A DNA stretch of 49,592 nucleotides from Nocardiopsis sp. ATB16-24. GTDB taxonomy: Bacteria > Actinomycetota > Actinomycetes > Streptosporangiales > Streptosporangiaceae. The position numbers were made by a program, and so were the translations under genes. Positions 8,210 through 16,085 of the stretch are shown here, piece after piece. The notes under the pieces are model-generated. The model was not told the DNA's origin. It did not search any database and was given only the letters and a program-made list of their open reading frames with translations. Each line of letters opens with the position of its first letter. Position 1 is the stretch's first letter. The stretch lies in NCBI RefSeq assembly GCF_030271535.1, contig NZ_JASCXJ010000027.1, forward strand, positions 1-49,592, written 5' to 3'.

Positions 8210-9887
8210 GGCCTTGGCCCTCGACCACCGCCCCGTCGACCAGCCGCAGTCGCGACCAGGTCCAATTGCGGCGCAACCACCGGTCGTGCGAGGCCACCAC
8301 CACGGCTCCGGGCGCCGTGCCCAGTGCCTCCTCCAACTCCTCGGCCAGCGTCAGGGACAGGTGGTTGGTCGGTTCGTCCAGCAACAACACGTCCGGGGCG
8401 TGTCCCACCAACATCGCCAGGGCCAGCCTCCTTCGCTGACCCACGCTGAGGACGCCCACCGGTCGGTCCAGGTCGCGGGGGGCGACCAGGCCCAGGTCCG
8501 TCAGCCTCGGGGCGTCGGGCCGGTCGGCGTTGAGCGCCTCGTAGAGCGCGCGAGGGGTGCGTTCGGGGTCGCTGAAGACCACGTCCTGTTCCAGCAGGGC
8601 CACCGACGCCCCACGCCGCCACAGCACCGTGCCCGAGGCGGGCCGCAACCGGTGGCCCAGGGCGTACAGCAGCGTGGACTTGCCCGCGCCGTTGGGCCCG
8701 GTGACCAACAGACGGCCGTCGGAGGGCACGTCCAGGTGGTCCAGACGCAACCGGCCCGGCACCACGAGGTTTCGCAACGTGATGGCGTTGCCCTGGGCCA
8801 CGCCCGGGTCCCGGGTCAACGGGGCGGTGAACGTCAACGGCCTGGGGGGCCTGCGCACCTGGTCACGCTCCAGCTCCTCCAACCTTCCCCGCGCGTTGCG
8901 CACCCGGCGTGAGACCTGCTTCTCCACACGTCCGCCGCGCAGGTCATGGCCCATCTTCTCGTTGTCCTTGCGCGGGGCGTTGTGCGAGACCTGACGCGCG
9001 GTGGTGCGCACCGCCGCGCGCAGACCCTTGATGCCGTCCTGCTCGCTGCGGTAGCGCTGCTCCCAACGCTCGCGCTCCAGTCGTTTCTCGCGCAGGTAGA
9101 AGGAGTAGGCTCCGCCGTAGTAGGTGGGTCCGTCCACGGCCGGGTCCAGGTCGAGCAGGCCGGTGCACACCGCGTCCAGGAACACCCGGTCGTGGCAGGC
9201 CAGGACCACGACCCCGGGCAGGCCGCTCAGGTAGCCCTCCAGGAACTCCAGCGCCTGGTCGTCCAGGTGGTTGGTGGGTTCGTCCAGCAGCAGGGCCCGG
9301 GGCCGACGGACCAGCAGTGCCGCCATCCCCAGGCGCCCGCGCTGCCCACCCGACATCCGCCCCACCGGACGTCGCGGGTCGACCGTGTCCAGTCCCAGAC
9401 CCGCCAGCACCAGTTCGGCCCGGCGTTCGGCGTCCCACACCTCCAGGAGTTCGGCCATGGCCAGGGCCTCGGAGTACTCTCGCAGGACCCGTTCGTCCCC
9501 GGCCGCGCCGTCCATCCTCTCCGCGCTCGCGGTCAGCCTCCGCTCCACCCGGCGGGCCGGTTCGAGGGCCTCGTCGATCACCTGGGCCAGGGTCGTCTCC
9601 GGAGGATGGGGCAGTTCCTGGTACAGGAACCCGGTGTCCGCCGGGCGTTCCACCCGTCCGGCGTCGGGTTCCTCCTCTCCAGAGAGCAGACGCAGCAGTG
9701 TGGACTTGCCGGTTCCGTTCTCCCCCACCAGGCCGAGTCTCTGGCCGGGGGCGACGTCCACGTCGACGCCGTCGAACACCACGTGCGCCCCGTAGGTCTT
9801 GGCCAGGTCACGGGCCCTCAACAGCGGGGGGCCGGGCTCCTGTGGCGTAGTGGCGGCGGTGACGCCGTTCGGGTTCCCAAGGGTCAT
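8196..9887 (-). CDS. ABC-F ATPase, antibiotic-resistance type (ribosome protection)
   Basis: Product of about 563 residues with two fused nucleotide-binding domains and no membrane segment. Domain 1 has Walker A GENGTGKST, signature MSGGQRGRLG and Walker B LLLDEPTNHLD. Domain 2 has GPNGAGKST, LSVGQRRRL and LLLDEPTNHLS. The charged linker between them (YLREKRLERERWEQRYRSEQ to RRVRNARGRLEELERDQ) is the antibiotic-resistance/P-site-tRNA interaction region. The variant LSVGQ in domain 2 is shared with actinomycete resistance ABC-F proteins such as TlrC and OleB, as I recall them. The expected role is to displace macrolide, lincosamide or streptogramin-type drugs from the 50S subunit. The ATG at 9887 follows a 200-base structured leader (separate entries). 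No antibiotic cluster is nearby, so this looks like intrinsic resistance. Confidence 0.88.
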   Translation of the reverse strand: MTLGNPNGVTAATTPQEPGPPLLRARDLAKTYGAHVVFDGVDVDVAPGQRLGLVGENGTGKSTLLRLLSGEEEPDAGRVERPADTGFLYQELPHPPETTLAQVIDEALEPARRVERRLTASAERMDGAAGDERVLREYSEALAMAELLEVWDAERRAELVLAGLGLDTVDPRRPVGRMSGGQRGRLGMAALLVRRPRALLLDEPTNHLDDQALEFLEGYLSGLPGVVVLACHDRVFLDAVCTGLLDLDPAVDGPTYYGGAYSFYLREKRLERERWEQRYRSEQDGIKGLRAAVRTTARQVSHNAPRKDNEKMGHDLRGGRVEKQVSRRVRNARGRLEELERDQVRRPPRPLTFTAPLTRDPGVAQGNAITLRNLVVPGRLRLDHLDVPSDGRLLVTGPNGAGKSTLLYALGHRLRPASGTVLWRRGASVALLEQDVVFSDPERTPRALYEALNADRPDAPRLTDLGLVAPRDLDRPVGVLSVGQRRRLALAMLVGHAPDVLLLDEPTNHLSLTLAEELEEALGTAPGAVVVASHDRWLRRNWTWSRLRLVDGAVVEGQGPAVS

Positions 9888-10092
9888 GGAAAAGGACCAC
9901 CCTTCGTCTTGTGGGTGGGCCTCGATGCTCGGTATCCGCCGTTCGCGACACGGTCCGACGACGGCAGGGAAGCCGTCGACATCGAGACCGCACCATGATC
10001 GGGGTACACACCGAGCGGGGATTCGGCTCCAGCCCGATGGGCGAGCCCCGCGCGCTCGGCGGATGTCGGTCTCGATGTCACTTGCGCATGTC
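9888..10092 (-). promoter_or_regulatory. Structured 5' leader of the ABC-F gene, putative ribosome-mediated attenuator
   Basis: The transcript should start near 10092. In it I find: a 3-codon ORF (10078-10089); a perfect 13-bp pairing of 10067-10079 with 9978-9990 (GACATCGAGACCG and its complement), enclosing a nested stem (10046-10059 with 10011-10020) and a small hairpin (10032-10042); a perfect 7-bp hairpin CGACGGC-6-GCCGTCG at 9959-9978 that competes for base 9978 and could act as terminator; and a 6-bp stem (9897-9902 with 9913-9918) that hides the GGGTGG ribosome-binding site of the ABC-F start. This is the architecture of drug-induced attenuation described for resistance ABC-F and erm genes. 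Folding and function are inferred. Confidence 0.65.
10078..10089 (-). CDS. Three-residue leader ORF (Met-Arg-Lys) upstream of the ABC-F gene
   Basis: ATG CGC AAG TGA begins about 3 bases from the predicted transcription start, so it would be translated almost without a leader. Its stop codon overlaps the 5' arm of the 13-bp stem. Basic residues right after Met occur in macrolide-sensing stalling peptides (R/K-x-R/K type). A ribosome stalled here would cover the stem arm. Whether the tripeptide is made is unproven. Confidence 0.45.
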   Translation of the reverse strand: MRK

Positions 10093-10098
10093 GTGCCC

Positions 10099-10127
10099 AG
10101 GCTAACCGGAGCGGTAGGGGCGCGCAA
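10099..10127 (-). promoter_or_regulatory. Sigma-70-type promoter of the ABC-F leader
   Basis: On the minus strand TTGCGC (10122-10127), a 17-base spacer and TAGCCT (10099-10104) match the actinomycete housekeeping promoter. The predicted start is G at 10092. It sits between the pgi terminator and the leader ORF. Confidence 0.6.
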
Positions 10128-10147
10128 AGGATTTTCCGGCGTGCCAT

Positions 10148-10176
10148 GGGAGGGACGCCCCGACGGCGTCCCTCCC
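10148..10176 (-). terminator. Terminator of pgi
   Basis: A perfect 12-bp stem GGGAGGGACGCC / GGCGTCCCTCCC with loop CCGAC, located just after the pgi stop at 10183 and before the ABC-F promoter, insulates the two units. Confidence 0.7.
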
Positions 10177-10182
10177 CGAGGA

Positions 10183-11886
10183 CTACCTGCCGCGCATGGC
10201 CCGGTAGCGTCGCACCAGGGCCGAGGTGGAGGCGTCCAGCCCCGACACCTCGGCTCCCTCGGTCAGGGCCGGCTCGACCCGCTTGGCCAGGACCTTGCCC
10301 AGCTCCACCCCCCACTGGTCGAAGGAGTTGATGTTCCACACCGCGCCCTGGACGAACACCTTGTGCTCGTAGAGGGCGACCAGCTGTCCGAGCACCGAGG
10401 GGCTGAGTCGGTGGGCCAGGATGGTGGTCGTGGGACGGTTGCCCTCGAAGGTGCGGTGCGGGACCAGCTCGGCGGGCACGCCCTCGGCGGCGACCTCCTC
10501 CGCGCTCTTTCCGAAGGCCAACGCCTGCCCCTGGGCGAACATGTTGGCCATGAGCAGGTCGTGCTGGGGCACCAACTCCGACGGCAGGTCGGGTGCGGGT
10601 TCGGCGAAACCGATGAGGTCGGCGGGGACGAACCTGGTGCCCTGGTGCAGCAGCTGGAAGTAGGCGTGCTGCCCGTTGGTGCCGGGGGTGCCCCATACCA
10701 CCGGCCCGGTCTGCCAGGAGACGGGGCGGCCGTCACGCTGGACCGACTTTCCGTTGGACTCCATGTCGAGCTGTTGCAGATAGGCGGTGAACCTGGACAT
10801 GTGGTGGCTGTAGGGCAGTACCGCGTGGCTTTGGGCGTCCAGGAAGTTGCCGTACCAGATACCGAGTAGTCCCAGCAGGAACGGCAGGTTGCGTTCGACG
10901 GGGGCGGTCGCGAAGTGGGTGTCCATCAGATGGAATCCGGCGAGCATCTCCCGGAACCGTTCGGGTCCGATCGCCACCATCAGGGAGAGTCCGATGGCCG
11001 AGTCGTAGGAGTAGCGCCCGCCCACCCAGTCCCAGAACTCGAACATGTTGCGGGTGTCGATGCCGAACCGGGAGACCGCCTCGGCGTTGGTGGAGACCGC
11101 GACGAAGTGCTCGGCGATGGCGCCGTCGTCGCCGTCCCGTACGCCGAGGCCGTCCAGGAGCCAGGAACGGGCGGCGGTCGCGTTGGTGATGGTCTCGATG
11201 GTGGTGAAGGTCTTGGAGGCGACCACGAACAGCGTCGTGGCCGGGTCCGCGTCGATGAGCGCCTCGTTGAGGTCCGTGCCGTCCACGTTGGAGACGAAAC
11301 GCAACTCCAAGCCCCGGTCGGTGTAGGGGCGTAGCGCCTCGTAGGCCATGGCGGGCCCCAGGTCGGAGCCGCCGATGCCGATGTTGACGATCCTGCGCAC
11401 CGGCCGGCCGGTGTGGCCCAGCCACGTGCGCGCCCGGACGCGTTCGGCGAAGTCGGCCATGCGGTCCAGTACCCGGTGCACCTCGGGGACGACGTCGTGG
11501 CCGTCACTGCGCACGACCCGGCCCCGCGGCGCGCGCAGGGCGGTGTGCAGAACCGCCCTGTCCTCGGTGAGGTTGACGTGCTCGCCACCGAGCATGGCGT
11601 CGCGCAGTCCGGCCACACCGGTGGCCGCGGCCAGGTCCGCGAGCAGGCGCAGGGTCCGGTCCGTGACGAGGTTCTTGGAGTAGTCCACGTGCAGGTCCCC
11701 GACGTCGAGCGTGTACCGCTCGGCCCGCCCGGGGTCGTCGGCGAACAGGTCCCGTAGGTGGGTGCCCTCCCACCGCTCACGGTGCTCGCTCAGCGCTGCC
11801 CACTCCCGGGTCCGGTCCAGGGGGACTGTCGTGCGGGCCCCGTCCGCGGTGTCCTCGGGGTGAGGCGGGGGCGTACTGGCGCACAT
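10183..11886 (-). CDS. pgi: Glucose-6-phosphate isomerase
   Basis: Cytoplasmic enzyme of 567 residues that interconverts glucose 6-phosphate and fructose 6-phosphate in glycolysis and gluconeogenesis. Both PGI signatures are present: FVSNVDGTDLNEALIDADP with the following VVASKTFTT, and GAVWNINSFDQWGVELGK. The catalytic His lies in GTPGTNGQHAYFQLLHQGT and the sugar-phosphate loop in NIGIGGSDLGPAMA. Length is normal for the long bacterial/eukaryotic-type enzyme. The ATG at 11886 follows GAGGAG at 7 bases; a longer open frame upstream is low-complexity and rejected. It stands alone, with its own terminator, and no pentose-phosphate genes adjoin it. Confidence 0.97.
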   Translation of the reverse strand: MCASTPPPHPEDTADGARTTVPLDRTREWAALSEHRERWEGTHLRDLFADDPGRAERYTLDVGDLHVDYSKNLVTDRTLRLLADLAAATGVAGLRDAMLGGEHVNLTEDRAVLHTALRAPRGRVVRSDGHDVVPEVHRVLDRMADFAERVRARTWLGHTGRPVRRIVNIGIGGSDLGPAMAYEALRPYTDRGLELRFVSNVDGTDLNEALIDADPATTLFVVASKTFTTIETITNATAARSWLLDGLGVRDGDDGAIAEHFVAVSTNAEAVSRFGIDTRNMFEFWDWVGGRYSYDSAIGLSLMVAIGPERFREMLAGFHLMDTHFATAPVERNLPFLLGLLGIWYGNFLDAQSHAVLPYSHHMSRFTAYLQQLDMESNGKSVQRDGRPVSWQTGPVVWGTPGTNGQHAYFQLLHQGTRFVPADLIGFAEPAPDLPSELVPQHDLLMANMFAQGQALAFGKSAEEVAAEGVPAELVPHRTFEGNRPTTTILAHRLSPSVLGQLVALYEHKVFVQGAVWNINSFDQWGVELGKVLAKRVEPALTEGAEVSGLDASTSALVRRYRAMRGR

Positions 11887-12096
11887 CCGGCGGCTCCTCG
11901 TCGTCGTGTTGGTGGTCGGTGTACGTGCGTGGGGCGGGGAGGGGACCCGGCCCGGTCCTCGGTGGCTTTGGCCTCGCGGACCGCGCACTGCCGGTGCGCG
12001 TCCCCGCCCCGTGTCCGCCGGCACGTCCGTACGGCCACGGCCGACTGTGGACGGCCGGGGGCGCCCCGGGGGCGCCAAGGCAACAGCCTCCCACGA

Positions 12097-12117
12097 AAGC
12101 CGCTCTCCGAGCGGCTT
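12097..12117 (-). terminator. Terminator of the ion-channel gene
   Basis: A perfect 8-bp stem AAGCCGCT / AGCGGCTT with a 5-base loop lies 38 bases after the channel stop codon; on the minus strand it is followed by TCG. Confidence 0.55.
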
Positions 12118-12154
12118 CGCCCAGGCCGGTCCCAAGATTTCCCGGGTCGGCCCC

Positions 12155-13030
12155 TCAGAGCGACCCGGCGTCGGCGTGTTCCCTGCCGTGCGCGTCGCGC
12201 AGCACGGCCACCTCGGCGCGCAGTGCTCGCAACTCGGCCAGGATCAGCGCCTGCCCCTGGTCGGGGCCGCCGTCGTCGGGGCCGCCATCGGCGTGCCCGG
12301 TGGATCCGTCGCCACCGCCGCCCTCTCTTTGCTCTCCGTCGGCCTTGTCCAGGGCCTCGACCGCCACGGCGATGAACAGGTTCAGGGCCACCAGCGTGGA
12401 CACCAGCACGAAGACCACGAAGAACACCCACGCCATCGGTTTGTGCGCCATCACGTCCTTGGCGATGTTGCCCCAGCCGTCGGCGGTGGCGATCTGGAAC
12501 AGGGTGAACAGCGATCCGGGCAGGTCGCCGAAGTACTGCGGCGAGACGTCGGCGAAGAGCTTGGTGGCCATGACCGCCGATACGTACAGCAGCAGCACCA
12601 CGAGGAGCAGGATGGACATCATGCCGGGGAGGGCCCGGAAGAGGCCGGCCACCACGTGGCGCAGGGTCGGTATCACCGACAGCAGGCGCAGGACCCGCAG
12701 CACCCGCAGGACCCGCAGGACCGCGAAGGGGCCGGAGGCGGGCAGGAGGGCGATCCCGACGATCACCACGTCGAACCAGCTCCACGGATCGCGCAGGAAC
12801 GCGCTCCGGTGGGCGAACATCCTCAGTCCCAATTCGACGACGAACACGGCCAGGATGGCCCTGTCGATGGTCTGGAGAAGCTCTCCGTGGGCGGCCATGG
12901 CCCGTGGTGAGGTCTCCACGCCGAGGATGACGGCGTTGACGAGGATGAGGGTGATGACGCCGCTCTGGAACCAGGAGGCGTCGACGAGGGTTCGGATCCG
13001 CTCGCGCACGGGAGAGGGAACTCCGTTCAT
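12155..13030 (-). CDS. One-repeat voltage-gated cation channel (NaChBac-like)
   Basis: Product of 291 residues forming one six-helix channel repeat that should assemble as a tetramer in the cytoplasmic membrane. S1-S3 cover about residues 20-100. S4 is the voltage sensor, with Arg at 106, 109, 112 and 115 at strict three-residue spacing. S5 is near 136-156. The pore helix and filter read FQIATADGWGN (T182-A-D-G-W-G), and S6 is near 196-220. The C-terminal tail has an acidic Gly/Asp linker and a heptad-like helix (ALILAELRALRAEVAVLRDA), matching the coiled coil of NaChBac-type channels. The filter has Asp-Gly where sodium channels have Glu-Ser (TLESW), so calcium permeation is possible. Neighbours do not suggest a role. 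Confidence 0.88.
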   Translation of the reverse strand: MNGVPSPVRERIRTLVDASWFQSGVITLILVNAVILGVETSPRAMAAHGELLQTIDRAILAVFVVELGLRMFAHRSAFLRDPWSWFDVVIVGIALLPASGPFAVLRVLRVLRVLRLLSVIPTLRHVVAGLFRALPGMMSILLLVVLLLYVSAVMATKLFADVSPQYFGDLPGSLFTLFQIATADGWGNIAKDVMAHKPMAWVFFVVFVLVSTLVALNLFIAVAVEALDKADGEQREGGGGDGSTGHADGGPDDGGPDQGQALILAELRALRAEVAVLRDAHGREHADAGSL

Positions 13031-13171
13031 ATCTCGGACAGAAGAGCAAAATCCTACTGTCGGTCACGGCTTCGCGTTCCACTTCGTCGAGGCCCGCTTC
13101 CCCACGCACTGGCGGAATCCGACACCGAACAGGCATGATCGGTAGTGGAGCCGAGCGTGAGGGGGACGCCG

Positions 13172-13501
13172 GTGAGGGAGTGGACAGAGGATTTCGACGA
13201 GTCGACCTCCCGACCCTTCGACCCGGGTCACGACGACGACGTCGACGCGGACATGGACGTGGGCGCCGCGGACCAGGACTTCGCGGTGGCCGCTTTCCTC
13301 CGGGACCTTCCCGACGACCACCGGATCGAGGAGATCGAGGACCACGACGTCCTCGGTATAGATGCGGAGGTGGCCCAGGAGGTTCCCGAACGGCCCCCGG
13401 AAACCCTTCCGAAGGACGTGCCCGCGCCACGGCGGGCGGACCTGGCCCGACTGCTGGAGGCCGAGGAGTTCGCGGACAAGGTGCGCCACCGGCTCCGGTG
13501 A
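13172..13501 (+). CDS. Small acidic hypothetical protein
   Basis: Product of about 109 residues, strongly acidic in the first two thirds (DPGHDDDVDADMDVGAADQDF, RIEEIEDHDVLGIDAEV), with a basic amphipathic C-terminus (RADLARLLEAEEFADKVRHRLR). There is no membrane segment or signal peptide. I do not recognise the family. Codon bias and a good Shine-Dalgarno stretch (AGGGGG) before the GTG at 13172 support a real gene; GTG codons at 13145 and 13157 are alternatives that would add up to nine residues. It is convergent with the FadR-type regulator gene, 32 bases away, and divergent from the ion-channel gene. Confidence 0.6.
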   Translation: MREWTEDFDESTSRPFDPGHDDDVDADMDVGAADQDFAVAAFLRDLPDDHRIEEIEDHDVLGIDAEVAQEVPERPPETLPKDVPAPRRADLARLLEAEEFADKVRHRLR

Positions 13502-13533
13502 GGGCCGGCGTCCACGGCGGCCCGCCGTGGGGT

Positions 13534-14256
13534 TCAGCCCTCGGTGGTGCCTTCGGCCAGCTCGGCGCCGAGCCAGCGCTCCACGCGCAGTACGTGCGTG
13601 GTCGCCACGGCCCGTGCGGCCTCGGGGTCGCGCGCCACGAGCGCCTCGTGGATGCGCCGATGGTCCTCACGGAGCTCGGCCGTGAGCCCGGCCTCCCTAT
13701 GGCCCGCCCACACGCGGGCGTTGAAGGTGTGCGAGGAGAGTCCGTCGTTGATCGCCGCCAGGGTGGCGTTACCGGTGCTGGCCACGATGGCCTGGTGGAA
13801 ACCCAGGTCGGCGGTGACGGTGTCGTCGCAAAGGACGTCGGGCCCGCCCTCCATCCGGTCCAACAGGGCGCCGATACGGTCGAGGTCCTCGGCGCCGGCA
13901 CGTGCGGCGGCCAGGGCGGTGGCCGCGGGTTCGAGCATGCGACGCACCTGGAGGACCTCCAGCAACGTCCGGCCCTGCGATACCTCGGCCAGCACGGAGA
14001 AGGTCTCCAACAGGTCGGCGGGACGCAACGCGGTGACGTAGACGCCCGCGCCATGGCGGGACTCCAGCACGCCGAGAGTGGTCAGGGCGCGGATGGCCTC
14101 GCGCATGGAGCTGCGGGAGACCCCGAGTCGGGCGGACAGGTCCCGCTCGGTGGGCAGGCGCTCTCCGGGGCCGACCTCTCCGGTGGAGATCATCGCCTTG
14201 ATCCGGTCGACGGCACGCTGGGTGACGGAGGTGCGCTCACCATCGGGGTCGCTCAC
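13534..14256 (-). CDS. FadR-subfamily GntR transcriptional regulator
   Basis: Product of 240 residues. The N-terminal winged helix-turn-helix is classical GntR (LPTERDLSARLGVSRSSMREAIRALTTLGVLESRHGAGVYV). The C-terminal all-helical FCD domain carries the metal-binding Asp/His pattern (DLGFHQAIV, then EDHRRIHEALVARDPEAA and a final H in TTHVLRVE), which usually binds an organic acid. The start is GTG at 14256 behind GGAGAG. Its target is unknown. The neighbouring MalY-type enzyme gene, on the same strand 322 bases upstream, is one candidate, and autoregulation is likely. FadR-type regulators near sugar-acid or amino-acid genes are common, but no such operon is adjacent. Confidence 0.9.
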   Translation of the reverse strand: MSDPDGERTSVTQRAVDRIKAMISTGEVGPGERLPTERDLSARLGVSRSSMREAIRALTTLGVLESRHGAGVYVTALRPADLLETFSVLAEVSQGRTLLEVLQVRRMLEPAATALAAARAGAEDLDRIGALLDRMEGGPDVLCDDTVTADLGFHQAIVASTGNATLAAINDGLSSHTFNARVWAGHREAGLTAELREDHRRIHEALVARDPEAARAVATTHVLRVERWLGAELAEGTTEG

Positions 14257-14578
14257 GGCTCTCTCCAGGCGAGGGGGCTCGGACCTCGGTCCCCGTGGGC
14301 GTTCACCGGGTGCGGGAGCGCCCCCGCGGCTCCCTTTCACCCGAAGACATCATACCAATCCGCGGTCGTCTTCCACGACATCCCTACCACTACGGGATTT
14401 CCTGTTCGGCCATTCCTTCACCACACGAAAGTAGTCCGACCACTCCTGAGGAGAACGTCACTCCCCTAGGGAGGGGTCCAGGGTGCGTGCGACCGCCGCC
14501 GGAGCGGAGCGGCGCACCCGAGGCGGTGGCGCCGGATCGTCGCTCACGGCGCGTGCTCCCTCCGTCCGGCCTCGGCCC
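14257..14578. other. Intergenic region between FadR-type regulator and MalY-type genes
   Basis: No gene is evident. The stretch 14341-14460 is less GC-rich and likely holds the regulator promoter: TATGAT on the minus strand at 14349-14354 is a good -10 element. A 15-bp imperfect palindrome AGTAGTC-C-GACCACT at 14430-14444 is a possible operator. Confidence 0.45.
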
Positions 14579-15781
14579 TCATCGTGCCCGCACCGCCTCC
14601 CCCATACGGACGAGGGCGTCGGTGAGGATGTCGGGGGCGGTGGCGAAATTGAGGCGGACGTGACCCTGACCACCGGGGCCGAAGACATGGCCGGAGCTGA
14701 GTGCGACGCGGGCGTGGTCCAGGAAGAAGCGGGCCGGACCGGCGAGGTCGGAGACGGCGCCGGGTACCGCGGTGTCGTCTCCCTCGTCCAACCCCAGAGA
14801 GCGACAGTCCAGCCATGCGAGGTAGGTGCCCTGCGGCGGGTTCCAGCCGACATCGGGCAGGTGCTCGGGAAGGAGCGAGGACAGCAGCGCGCGGTTGTCC
14901 TCCAGACCACGGAGCAGGGAGTCGAGCCAGGGGACACCATGGAGGTAGGCGGCCTCGTGGGCGATGATCCCGACGTGGCTGGGACCGTGACCGACCTCTT
15001 CCGGCAGGCGGGCCAGGTCGTCCGCCGCGTCGGCTCCGGCGACCGCGATCGCCGCCTTCAGCCCGGCGAGGTTCCACGCCTTGGAGGCCGATGTCACCGT
15101 GAAGGCGTCCTCGGCCCCGGACACGGTCAGGTAGGGGGTGAAGCCCTCGCCTTCGAAGACGAGCGGGGCGTGGATCTCGTCGGAGATCACGCGTACGCCG
15201 TGGTCGCGGGCGAGTCGGGCAAGGGCCCGCAACTCGTCGAGGGTGTGGACGGTACCGGTGGGGTTGTGGGGGTTGCTCAACAGAAAGGCCACCCGACGAT
15301 GGGCGGTGGCCGCCTCACGGAACACGTCGGCGACGCGATCCAGGTCCAGTCGGCCTTCCGACCCCAAAGGGGCCTCCAGGACCCGGCGGCCGCTGTTGGA
15401 CACGAAGGCGTAGAACGGCGGATAGACCGGCGGGGTGACCACCACGGCGTCGTCGGGGTCGGTGACCAGACGCAGGACCTCGACGATCCCCATCATGACG
15501 TCGGGCACGATCGCGGTGCGGTCGACGGACAGGTCCGTCCACCCCCACCTCTCGGCCGCGAACCCGGCGAAGGCCTCGGCGTACCGGTTCCCCGCCGGAT
15601 AGCCGGTGTCCCCCCGCCGCATGGCGGTGGTGACGGCGTCGACGACCGGCGACGCGAGTTCGACGTCCATCTCCGCCACCCACAGCGGTAGTACGTCGTC
15701 TCCGTGCATACGCCACTTCATGCTGGTGCGTCGGCGTAGTTCCTCGATCCGTACCGACGTGAAAGGGGTGTCCTTGGACAT
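14579..15781 (-). CDS. PLP-dependent aminotransferase/C-S lyase, MalY/PatB family
   Basis: Cytoplasmic fold-type I PLP enzyme of 400 residues. The start MSKDTPFTSVRIEELRRRTSMKW followed by LPLWVAEMDV is typical of MalY/PatB C-S lyases, which split cystathionine or cysteine conjugates. Conserved sites include SNPHNPTG (substrate/PLP Asn), VISDEIHAPLV (Asp and His), and SASKAWNLAGLK with the Schiff-base Lys. The C-terminal Arg for the carboxylate lies in HVRLNFA. The ATG at 15781 is preceded by GAGGAGG at 10 bases. It is divergent from the DUF2786 gene. Cystathionine beta-lyase is the most likely activity, but the family is also used as aminotransferases. Confidence 0.88.
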   Translation of the reverse strand: MSKDTPFTSVRIEELRRRTSMKWRMHGDDVLPLWVAEMDVELASPVVDAVTTAMRRGDTGYPAGNRYAEAFAGFAAERWGWTDLSVDRTAIVPDVMMGIVEVLRLVTDPDDAVVVTPPVYPPFYAFVSNSGRRVLEAPLGSEGRLDLDRVADVFREAATAHRRVAFLLSNPHNPTGTVHTLDELRALARLARDHGVRVISDEIHAPLVFEGEGFTPYLTVSGAEDAFTVTSASKAWNLAGLKAAIAVAGADAADDLARLPEEVGHGPSHVGIIAHEAAYLHGVPWLDSLLRGLEDNRALLSSLLPEHLPDVGWNPPQGTYLAWLDCRSLGLDEGDDTAVPGAVSDLAGPARFFLDHARVALSSGHVFGPGGQGHVRLNFATAPDILTDALVRMGEAVRAR

Positions 15782-16085
15782 GTCGCCGTGACCTCCTCGG
15801 GTGCTCGGCGGCTTCGACGTCCCACCGCCGGCGGGACGACCGGCCCACCGGCGGGGACGGGGCTTGGAGCAGTGCGTGCGCGCCCCCGCCACCGGAGTCG
15901 GGCGCGCCTGCGCGATCCATCGGTGGCCGGCTCCGACCAGGGGCGTCGTCGCCCGTACTCTACTGAGTCCCCTTCCCATCCCGGGGAAGGGGTCGGAGCG
16001 CCTCCTGTTCGACCCCGTGCCGCGCCGCCGGCGCCGGTCGATAGGATGATCCGCCGGTTCCATGCGTCCGACCGAGGAGGGTCAC
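15782..16085. other. Divergent intergenic region
   Basis: I see no gene in these 304 bases between the MalY-type gene (left) and the DUF2786 gene (right). The sequence TCCCCTTCCCATCCCGGGGAAGGGG around 15968 can form a hairpin. No confident promoter can be called. Confidence 0.4.

Noticed and set aside
12660..12730. Short tandem repeats (CGCAGGACC-type) in the channel gene
   Set aside because: They encode the VLR repeats of the S4 voltage sensor, so the repetition is explained by protein function.
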